From NCBI RefSeq assembly GCF_000003815.2, contig NC_049980.1, forward strand, positions 25,564,272-25,628,271: DNA of 64,000 nt. The letters are read 5' to 3'. The stretch's first letter is position 1. Every line of letters starts with the position of its first letter. Both the position numbers and the translations under genes were made by a program. This document shows, one piece after another, positions 54,801 through 64,000 of this stretch. Origin of the DNA: Branchiostoma floridae. Its lineage: Eukaryota; Chordata; Leptocardii; Amphioxiformes; Branchiostomatidae. The notes beneath the pieces are model-generated. The model saw only the letters and a list, made by a program, of their open reading frames with translations. It was not told the DNA's origin and searched no databases.

Positions 54801-57345
54801 AATGGCAGCACCCAGGTCCTGGCATAACCCTCCGTTCTGACAAGGGTTAGGACTGCAGTCATCAAGATCTACAGGAACAACAAAACAGATATATAATAGA
54901 GGTAGAATAAATGTCAACGATTGTCACCACCTGTAAAGAGGCTAGCTGGAAAGATATGATGAAACAAAAGCCCTGCAACATAATCTGCATAGTTACGCAG
55001 AAATTTTTACAATGAACGCGATGAATTTGTTGAAGCTGTTTTTTTTTTCATTTTACCTAACGTCCGTCTCTAATCGTGGCCAGCAACTTACTTATTTGAC
55101 AAGAGGCGCCGGCCAGTCCATGACATGAGCAGTAGGGCACGCGGTCCGGCCAGTCGCACACCCCGAGGTCCTTGTTGAAGACGAGGTTAGCCGGACAGTG
55201 GAAGAGGATGGGCGCGTCGTGCCCCGGGGAGCAGACGTAGTAGATGCTGCTGCAATCGTTCTCCACGAGGAAGAAGGTCCAGCCGTCGCACATCATGCCG
55301 GAGATGTACGAGCCGATGATGACGGGGACGGCGGTGGAGGACGGCCCCGTCGGATCTGGAGGAGAATATATATATTCTGTATATATATCGCACAGAGGTC
55401 GTACACTGTAAGCACGTACAACTCACCACTTGCGCAACGAACGATGCACGCATCCGCTCACGGCCAGGCGTTGCGTGCAGACCACATACTTACACCTTGC
55501 GCAACCGTGCGAGTGGCGCTCGTTGAGACGTACTCCCTCCCTGCTCTTGCCATTCCTTCTCCAATGTCTCAGAAAAACGTGCGGACGCGGCCTCGCAAAA
55601 AAACGTACAGACAAAAAAAAAAAACGGCGGGTTGTGCCCTTAGCTTTAACGATAACAAACGTCGCAATGACTTTTTTCATATGTGAGAAATGGAAATATA
55701 ACATGTCATTTTCCTTAGGCGTTCGGTCGGAACGTCGGAAAAAAGAATACTGGACCCTGGAAATAGAGTAGAAACAGTGCATTTCAGTAAAGATTTGCAG
55801 GGAAAGAGAAAATGAATAATAGAAGCATGACAGATATAGACAATGCAATATAGAATATACCTGGATTAGGGATTGGATCGCAGCAGAAGCGGACTTCATA
55901 GTCCAGGCATGCCCCGTCACTCTGGTCTGAGTTCCAACACGCTAAGCCGACTTCCGGCCTATAGTCCCTGAAGACTTGTCCTGTCTGGGAAGCATCGATG
56001 TGAGTCCCCACGGTACGGGCTTGGACAGCCGACGGGACTGAGCAGGGTACCCGTCCGGGATACCAAGCGTGAATTGTTGGAAGGTCTTCAAAGTCCCCAT
56101 TGCCGCTAGGATGGTCACGGTTAATCCAGCGCGTCCAGTTGGAACATTCTGAAATACATATGAAAATATATATAAACGAAGCACTTTGTTTTTAAGACCT
56201 TTTTATGACATGGAGCTCAAGACCAACAGCTTGTGAGCGTAAAATTATCACGAATAACCAAATGTAATATTGTTCACATGCGTTCAAGCAACACTCACTA
56301 TGGTCTCCAAGAGACCTATACACTCCATACATCTTCTTAGAGATAAGTCTAGGGTTATCTTTTAACATCAAGAATACAAGTACAGTTTGTAATTACCAGA
56401 CGGAGGGTGGACTGTCGGACAGGACCTACCGCCCGCTCCTACAAGAAGCGTTGTCGCAGCAAAGACAATTCTCCACATCTTCGGTGTTGCAGTACACGCC
56501 GTGCTACTTAAGCTTTAAGCTGGATTCACACCTGCGTATATTTACAACTGCTTATGAGGGCCGTACGAAATTCTGTGAATACGCAGCCGCACGCCCAACA
56601 TGTGGAATTTATCGTAATAGATTAAGTTATACGTCACGCCCATCTGGCGTATAAATAACGACTTCAGCATGTACATTCCGCATAAGGTGCGTATGATTTG
56701 CATATGAAGTGCGCAACATCATTTCCCGTGCCGCTAATAGCTGCGTATGAGTTACATATGCTGAGCGTATTCCGGACATACAGGGCGTAGTGGGCGTATA
56801 TTTTCGTATGCCTGCGTACTTGAAACTTTCACAAAACGATTCAGATGCGTATGAGGTGCGTATTGTGAGTACGGCCGCGGAAGAAATGAGCCAATGTCAA
56901 TACGGAACTCATATGGCTTGAAAATATACACACGTGTGAACCCCCCTTTAAGGGCACAACCCGTTGTACGTGCAACTACGTGCTATCTACGTGCTAAAGC
57001 GTGGACAATTTTCTGGGATCCGTAACGCCATTCCTCTTCGGCAGGAGTCAAGATACTGTTAGTTTTACACAACATTCATTTCCAGGCCAGATCTTTTTGT
57101 TTTGCCATACATTCGGAGTAATGTTTGTCGTGAACACAATTTTTTTTCTGGCTCGAAAAGTTTACAACCTCATTATCCCGTATTCACCTACCATATGCTA
57201 GCGGCAGTATTGCATCCCTTGCCCTCATGTCGCTGAAGGCTGTGCTGTCCGGAGCCGGGGAGTCGCCATCACTGTTCGGTTCAGCCAGCGGCGGTGCACA
57301 TGACACCCAAGTCACCAGGGACAGGAGGATGATGAGGAGCAGCAT
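51842..57345 (-). CDS. Gene B: secreted WxxW-ChtBD2-EGF(9)-ChtBD2 protein, one EGF exon frameshifted
   Basis: Exons: 57192-57345, 55861-56148, 55092-55355, 54762-54868 (broken), 54426-54536, 53964-54080, 53621-53731, 53355-53471, 53047-53157, 52782-52898, 52457-52567, 52214-52330, 51842-52089. Signal peptide [16 protein letters not shown] (an upstream in-frame ATG is at 57402). Exon 2 is a WxxW mucin/CILP-type domain ([15 protein letters not shown] ... [10 protein letters not shown]). Then come ChtBD2, EGF exons alternating 117 and 111 nt, and the C-terminal ChtBD2. The 54762-54868 exon is 107 nt instead of 117: 10 nt (acgaagtcac) present in its paralogs are missing. Skipping that exon keeps the frame (621 residues, eight EGF); including it breaks it. 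It is either exon-skipped, a young pseudogene, or a sequence error. Extracellular chitin/mucin matrix role is inferred. Confidence 0.8.
54762..54868 (-). pseudogene. Gene B EGF exon with a 10-nt deletion
   Basis: Compared with 49991-50107 (gene A) and 61409-61525 (gene C), which encode [15 protein letters not shown], this copy lacks 10 nt after the GGDF/VGDF-equivalent position. The last three cysteines are lost from the frame. Splice sites remain intact. Confidence 0.85.
55356..55860. other. Gene B intron with TA-rich tract
   Basis: A short (TA)n run at about 55364-55390 lies next to the point where genes B and C stop resembling each other. The rest is unremarkable; frames on both strands here (up to 165 codons) overlap each other and show no exon signals. 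Confidence 0.5.
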
Positions 57346-57402
57346 CGTCACCACGTCAAAACTGCACTTAGCGAGCAGCTTTTGTGTCCTCAAATTTTTC
57401 AC

Positions 57403-58371
57403 ACCGCGTTCCGTTACGTCAGTGTTTAAACAAGGAAACTATGATTATGTACCTTGAACGAGTTCATTGGCCAAATGGGGGTATTACATATATTAAGAAA
57501 TTTGACTTTACTACTATAGTGTTTTGCTAAATATTGTGACGAATGATATTTGTCGCACGTGTGAATGAATGGAATATGGTGCAATTGTAGTAAACTAATC
57601 TATATAACAAAAAAACTCAACTGTGCAGTAGAAGCACACTATAGATCCCTCTATAAATTTCAGGTTGTTAAGCATTGTACAAACAGGATGGTCTGACGGA
57701 CGTGTTGAACGGTTATGCCTTCATATTGGTTATTTACCTGGTAGTGGTAACCTTTGGCATTTACCAAACATTTCATTCAGCATGACGGAAGCATTGAGCT
57801 TATCGCAGAAACCGTCGTGCGGTGTGAACGTGCATGCACGTATGGTGATGACCTTGGACTTTGTAATCCGGAATGGCACAATGTCAGTCTCAGATACCTC
57901 GTTGCGATGTAATGTTTATACACGGGGCTGGCGACACTGAAGGCTAATTAGCCATTAGGATGTACTTGTTGAGACATAATGTAAGCAATATATGTTGAAG
58001 GGCAAGATTGACAAATGTACAAAATTCATGTACTCCGATTCTCTGAAGGATACTTAAAGAGTCCCTTTATCAAAGGGTATACTGGTATACGTTTTTTAGG
58101 TTACACCTAGAATCTAGCTGTTAAGTAAGAACAGATATTGGGCTTTTCATATCAGCTAAGAAACTTAAAAGAAAAGACAACGACTCGATTGTCTGACCAT
58201 GATTTCCTTTATTCAGCACCAAAGGCATGTTGCACTACATATCCCAATGGATGTTTTTGGTTACACAGACAAATGATCAAACAAAAGTGTCAAGTTATAG
58301 TAACACTTTGCTTATCAGGACTGTGATTGTTTTAGCATACAATGTAGAATAAGAGGGTAACCCGTCATCTT
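57403..58371. other. Gene B upstream region and flank block 2
   Basis: No exon. 57870-58110 repeats the flank block (gcgatgtaatgtttatacac, gcaatatatgttgaagg, ccgattctctgaaggata), nearly matching 51405-51545. 58200-58215 carries tttattcagcaccaaa as at 51693. Confidence 0.6.
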
Positions 58372-61300
58372 CTAGCAGTAGACAACGGCTAGCGGGTTGT
58401 CGCACACTCGGATGTCCTTGTTGAAGACCAGAGTGGCCGGACAGTGCATGAGGATGGGGGCGTCGTGCCCCGGGGAGCAGACGTAGTAGATGTTGCTGCA
58501 GTCGGAATCCAGCAGGAAGAAGTTGAGCCCGTTGCAGGTCAACCCCGGACTGAACGGCACAACAGCCCCCTCGGTGATGACGGGAGCGGTGGTGGGTACG
58601 AATGGCGGAGGTGTGGAGACTGTGTGTGGCACAGGAATTGAGTTAGTTCAGTATGGATCAATGAAATAGCTTTACCCAAATCCTGAATTAGGATGAGAGA
58701 GGAAGAGAAATTGTTGGACCAATGAAAGGCACGATGAATAAGTACATATAGATATGATAAGAAGAAATCAAAACATTGGTAACTGTTCTATACATGTAAT
58801 GGTTATCCTTTTATATGGATGACGGGAGCGGTGGTGGGTACGTATGGCGGAGGCGTGGAGACTGTAGGTGGCACAGGGATTGTTTGCATTATGTGTCAAT
58901 CGAAGAACTTGACATATAGCCTATAGCTAACTAGGGAGAAGTAAGGCCTCTGATAAAGGTGACAAAAGCGAGCAGCAGTCTACTCACCATATATCTCGCA
59001 CGTCTTGCCCTCGTATAGAGGCGGACAACTGCAAGAGAAGTCAGCCACCAGGTCCTGACACACCCCTCCGTTCTGACAAGGGTTGGGGCTGCACTCGTCA
59101 AGATCTACGAAACAGTAACAGTTCTCTTTTGCCAACTCGGTCTAGATGTGTAGCCAGTATAAAGCTATACAAATGATATATGAATTACCTGGCGAAAACA
59201 AATTCCAAGGTCATAGAGCAAGTTCCTTACTTGTTCCGCAAGTGGCCCCGTTCCAGCCAGGCTGACATGAGCAGGTAAATGTAGCGCCGCTTGCAGAACA
59301 CACGCCTCCGTTTTGACAAGGTCCGCTGTTACAGGGGCTCACTGTGGAATGAGAATCATGTTGAGGTGCTATATATCAGATGGTTGGACCGTTGGGTATT
59401 TCACCAACGTTACTCGCAAAATGATTATGTAGTACCAAGGAGAGGGGCAAGGGAAGAGAAATGTTATTCAAAGATCTTGGGGAAACGGCCTTAGTCACTT
59501 TAGTAGCTCTTATGTAACGCCTGATTTTCCAACTTATAAGCACTAGATAACTCACCATATGTCTCGCACATCTTGCCCTCATATGGTGCAGGACAGCTGC
59601 AAGAGAAGTCAGCCACCAGGTCCTGACACAGCCCTCCGTTCTGACAAGGATTCGGGTTGCACTCGTCAATGTCTGCGGAAAGAAAACATTGCAAAAACCA
59701 CTCGTCTTACAAGACTATTGATGTAGTGAGTGATAATGCAATACAAATAGCTGGGTAATTATGGGTTAAAATAACAGTGTTGCATTCGTCAAGATCTACG
59801 AAAAGAATACAATGGAACAGCTTCCTCGTACAAATCATTGCCCAGTGAAATGAGAAAGGTCCATACTTATTCCGCAGGTGGCCCCGTTCCATCCAGGCTG
59901 ACATGAACAGGTAAATGTAGCACCGCTTGCAGAACACACGCCTCCGTTTTGACAAGGTCCGCTGCCACATGGATCCACTATGGAAGAGAAGGAGAACAAT
60001 GTTATAGGTGCGATATATTAGATTGGATATTTCACTAACGTTACTCGCAAAAGATATAACAGTTTTATGAAAAAAATGGCTTGAGTCAATTCTTATGTAA
60101 CAGCTAGATAAAAACGTAAGGCCCTCAATTTCCCAACTAGAGCAGCAGTCAACTTACCATATATCTCACACATCTTGCCCTCGTATGGAGCAGGACAACT
60201 GCAGGAGAAGTCAGCCACCAGGTCCTGACACACCCCTCCGTTCTGACAAGGGTTGGGGCTGCACTCGTCAATGTCTAAGGGAGGGGCATATCAAAAATTC
60301 CTCTTACAAGACTATTGATGCTTAGAATTATCATACGACTCTGATTAGCAGTTACGTGCAGTCATCAAGAACAGATTCCTCTCATAAAATCGAATGTGTA
60401 GCCATGCAAAAGATCCTTACTCATTCCGCACGTGGTACCGTTCCATCCTGGCTGACATGAGCAGGTAAATGTAGCTCCACTGGCAGAACACACGCCTCCG
60501 TTTTGACAAGGTCCGCTGCCGCAAGGGCTCACTAAGGCCGATATAAGAATAATATCAAAAGTGCGATTTACGAAATAGTTGGACATGGCACTACGTCGTA
60601 AAAATTCCATGCAACATCGAGGACGGAGAATAGAATGCAAGAAACAGTTTTATCAAAAGAAGACGGCGGGAAAATTTGGGGACGAACATCAGCAGTCTCT
60701 CTTGTGATTTTGATAAAGGTATGAACCGCACTCTTTGCCTGTTAACAACCAGAATAGAACTTACCATATATCTCACACATCTTGCCCTCGTATGGAGCAG
60801 GGCAGCTGCAAGAGAAGTCAGCCACCAGGTCCTGACACACTCCTCCGTTCTGACAAGGGTCTGGGCTGCACTCATCAATGTCTAGAGAAACGAGATATTC
60901 ATAAAAGATTCCTCTCACAAGCCGAAAAGGTGAAAGTTGATGCAGCAAGTGACCGCAAGTGCGAAAAGATAGTTTACCACAGACACAGCTAAATTGCTGT
61001 TTCTTTCTGAAAATTTTTCTTTGAAAAACTAGATCTGACCGAGGGAACATAATTTGTATGTCTATGACTTACTCATTTCACAAAAGTTGCCGTTCCATCC
61101 AGGCTGACACGAGCATGTAACTTTATTGCCGCTCACAGAACACACGCCTCCGTGTTGGCAAGGTCCACTGTTACAGGGGTCCACTGAGGAAGGGGCGGGG
61201 GCATCAATGTTAACGTTAGAGGCAAAAGATGTAATAGTAATGGAGGTTGTGCGTAAGGACCACATGTTAGACTGGACGATGGAGAATAAGGTGGGGAGCA

Positions 61301-64000
61301 GTTTTATCGGAAAATGAGGAATAGAATGAGGCAAACACTTAGCTGCTGTTGTCATCATAGTTAATCTCTAATCTTCTTCTGTTAGATGATAAACAACACA
61401 GAACCTACCAAATATCTCACACGTCTTGCCCTGGTATGAAGGCAGGCAATGGCAGACGAAGTCGCCAACCAGGTCCTGACATAACCCTCCGTTCTGACAA
61501 GGGTTAGGACTGCAGTCATCAAGATCTACAGGAACAACAAAACAGATAATAGAGTTGAATAAATGTCAATGATTGTCACCACCTGTAAAGAGGCTACCTG
61601 AAAGACATGCGAAAACGTCTGTATACACCGAAATGTTTACCATGAACGCAATGAATTAGTTGAAGTTGTTTATCGTTTTATTTTACCTATCGTCCGTCTC
61701 TAATCGTGACAAGTTTCTTACTTATTTGGCAAGAGGCGCCAGCCAGTCCAGACTGACATGAGCAGTAGGGCACGTGGTCCGGCCAGTCGCACACCCCGAG
61801 GTCTTTGTTGAAGACGAGGTTAGCCGGACAGTTGAAGAGGATAGGCGCGTCGTGCCCCGGGGAGCAGACGTAGTAGATGCTGCTGCAGTCGTTCTCCACG
61901 AGGAAGAAGGTCCAGCCGTCGCACATCATGCCGGAGATGTACGAGCCGATGATGACGGGGACAGCGGTGGAGGACGGCCCCGCCGGGTCAGGTGGAGACA
62001 GGTCTAAAGTATATCAATCAGTAAACTACTTCACATAGTATACTACGTCATGGTCTCATTTGCCATCAACGACAGGTCTGAAATGGCAGCTAATATCACC
62101 CACAACATAAAGCGAAACGGTACGATATTGAAATCACATGATAAGGAACAGCTAGACATATACATGTTACCTTCATCACACGCGTCACCGCTCCACCCAG
62201 ATGCGCACACGCAGATGTGTCCTCCTTTGTCATCGTTGATGCAGGTTGCACCGTTTTTGCAAGGATTGATGTCGCACAATTCTGGTGTCAAGGAGACAAA
62301 AGTCGTGTAATTTTTTTAACAGAACTTTAGATGTAACAAGGCTCAACCGATTAATAAATGCGCATATTTATAGTCATTGATGTACATATATCTCCATGAT
62401 CTATCTCACCTCCGCAGTAAGAGCCGTTTCCCCAGTACCCTGGGTTGCAGTAGCAGCCTTGGACACCATTCTGTATAGCACAGGTGGCGTTGACGTCACA
62501 GCCACCCCCGGTGCACTGGATGTTGTTCTTGCTGACGCACTCACAGGTCCGGTCACAGCCCTCCCCCCACGTCTGACCGACCTGCAGGGCGATGTTATGA
62601 TGTGATGCAATATTGTGACTAATTTTCATAGCACCAAAGAAGGAAAACAGGGGTGGACAAGTCCACCAGTCCTATTGTCCAGGGCAAGTAAAAGTTCTGA
62701 TCGGACAAGTGCATGACCTACCCCACTTGCCCGATCAGGCAAGTAAGATTTTTCCATTGAGTGAGATTTTGATATACTTTTTGATTTTGAATTAGGTAAA
62801 TTCCATTGCTGGAAAATGCATGTAAAAGTGACATTTGAATTTTTGGCAAGTAAAAAGTTGGTTTGAGCAAGTAATTTTTTTATGTGCTTGCCCGATAGGA
62901 CATTGAATATAAAAAAAATTGGCCAACCCTCGAAAACCTTTAAAGGACACGTTATGATCAACAGACTATGACGAAAACACTCCACCACTAACGTGCGTAC
63001 AACGTACAGCACTTACAGCGTAGTACAATCCATCCCTGGTGCAGCCGCACTGCTCCCGGAGGACGCACTGGTCCCCGCTCAGGACGTACCCGGCGTCACA
63101 CTCGCACCCCTCCACACACGTCGTGTTGCAGTAGAGCGGCGCGGACACGTCCGTACAGGTGGCGGGACAGGCGCTAGAGCACGGGTCATAGTGGCTGCTC
63201 GCTGGGCAGGACAGGGCTGCAAGGGAATAAATGCAGCATTATGACATATGCATTCTACAGATGCACATAGTGAATGAAAACAGGGGATTCAACAGTCGTA
63301 CACCGGCTGTCGATTGAATAGATGGATCACGTGAAGGTGTGCCGCAGTTCTGTTATGATGCTTCACCAGACATTAATCATGGCACAGACCCCAGAATAGT
63401 GTACCAATACACCATATTTGCTCCATTAGATGCCACCATTTTTATGGAACCGTTAACTCTGGATCTCCCTTGACGTGTCCACACATGACAGGAGCAGGCT
63501 AGGTAAACTGTAGATTTTCAGATTCATTTCCCCACCGGTAAATACGACGGAAACTCACGGCAGAAGGACGTGTTTCTCCACGACCCCACGTTGATGCCAG
63601 CTTCAGCGCAGGCGTCGGCGTAGGCCTGGAGGTTGTTGCAGAGGGAAGTCTCGTCGCCGTTCAGGGCACACATGTCGTACACACAGGTCTGGTACGTTCC
63701 CTGCAGAACATGGCGAAATAAACATTGCACCTTTTGCAGTAGATAGTGTGATCATTCTGATCTTTTTGGCATGTTACCATGATCTTTCATTTCAATTCTG
63801 AAAGAATTGTCAAGAATAAAGAGGCACTCTCCCAGGCTTGTGTATACGTATGTTCTTGAACAGTGCAGACTATGTGTTACTGCCCGACATTTATGAGAAT
63901 CTTATGACGCTTGTTTGCGTCAGTCGTTTGAGTTTATAGCTCAGAAAAGAAAAATATGGCCCCACCTCAGGGTTCAGAGTAGAGTAACATGCAGCGAAGG
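58372..64000 (-). CDS. Gene C: C8-TIL-VWC/EGF mucin-type protein ending in the ChtBD2-EGF(9)-ChtBD2 cassette, 5' end outside window
   Basis: Sixteen exons in view: 63966-64000+, 63559-63700, 63017-63216, 62410-62581, 62171-62281, 61722-62003, 61409-61525, 61073-61183, 60765-60881, 60421-60531, 60158-60274, 59867-59977, 59556-59672, 59231-59341, 58988-59104, 58372-58619. In protein order: end of a C8 domain ([11 protein letters not shown] ... TCVYDMCA), a TIL domain ([10 protein letters not shown] ... CEC), a VWC-like/EGF exon ([12 protein letters not shown] ... CDVNATC), one divergent EGF, ChtBD2, nine EGF in alternating 39- and 37-residue types, ChtBD2 and stop. C8 and TIL normally follow a VWD domain in zonadhesin, IgGFc-binding protein and gel-forming mucins, so a VWD is expected beyond the edge. 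Its first EGF of the series (61409-61525) is intact where gene B's is broken. Secreted; multimer-forming mucin core plus chitin binding is inferred. Confidence 0.87.
58590..58875 (-). repeat. A-type sequence tract embedded in gene C, with duplicated junction
   Basis: From about 58575 to 58815 the sequence appears identical by eye to gene A 49050-49289 (exon edge plus intron). At 58817 'gatgacgggagcggtggtgg' occurs a second time and is followed by B-like sequence (compare 52047-52130). A partial copy of the last-exon 5' end therefore remains in the intron. Confidence 0.8.
62651..62929. mobile_element. MITE-like family 'gggttggacaagt', copy 3
   Basis: Starts ggggtggacaagtccacc and ends aattggccaaccc. 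Its interior aligns with the copies at 27508 and 31669 (gcccgatcaggcaagtaaga, gtgcttgcccgatagg). It lies in a gene C intron. Confidence 0.7.

Noticed and set aside
55423-55920. 165-codon minus-strand frame and 162-codon plus-strand frame on the same stretch
   Set aside because: They overlap each other in a gene B intron, are low complexity, and one runs into the WxxW exon in the wrong frame.
59780-59800. Isolated 'ttgcattcgtcaagatctac' resembling an EGF exon edge
   Set aside because: Only about 30 nt of the exon 5' edge is present, with no following EGF codons. It was treated as a small duplication scar, too short to annotate.

Overview
The window is a piece of an intron-rich animal nuclear genome, most likely an amphioxus (Branchiostoma). 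The evidence is GT-AG exons of 50-300 bp, deuterostome gene families, many short inverted-repeat elements and tRNA-derived SINEs, and a cluster of chitin-binding/EGF/VWD secreted proteins. There are no bacterial-style operons, CRISPR arrays or canonical tRNA/rRNA genes. Exon boundaries were worked out by hand. In each multi-exon model the exon phases sum to an open frame, which is strong internal support.

Layout. 1-1947 (+): last five exons of CC2D1A/B (lgd, Freud-1). 4120-19851 (-): complete DNMT3-type de novo DNA methyltransferase, 21 coding exons, with one 6.58-kb coding exon giving about 2,200 residues before the usual DNMT3 body. 22949-24617 (+): RFESD, a small Rieske protein. 25338-34123 (-): complete TEX14 ortholog (ankyrin repeats plus pseudokinase), 15 coding exons. 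35732-36634 (+): a possible two-exon gene of unknown function sharing a promoter region with TEX14. 41300-46758 (+): complete squalene epoxidase SQLE, 11 exons. 48845-64000 (-): three tandem secreted-protein genes (A, B, C).

The A/B/C cluster is the most unusual region. Each gene ends in the same cassette: chitin-binding type 2 domain, then alternating 117-nt and 111-nt EGF exons, then a C-terminal chitin-binding domain. Different N-terminal modules are attached: only a signal peptide in A; signal peptide plus WxxW mucin domain in B; C8-TIL-VWC-like mucin/zonadhesin modules in C, which continues past the window edge. Cassette exons are flanked by phase-1 introns, so whole exons can be added, lost or skipped without breaking the frame. 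There are signs of recent turnover: a 10-nt deletion in one EGF exon of B, an A-type tract pasted into C, a relic EGF exon inside an intron of A, and repeated flanking blocks. A role in a chitin-mucin surface or gut barrier is an inference.

The other stand-out is DNMT3. Apart from its giant low-complexity exon, it carries a short exon resembling the H2A-ubiquitin/nucleosome-binding segment known from vertebrate DNMT3A1. Between genes lie SINEs, several MITE-like families and a set of near-perfect hairpins.
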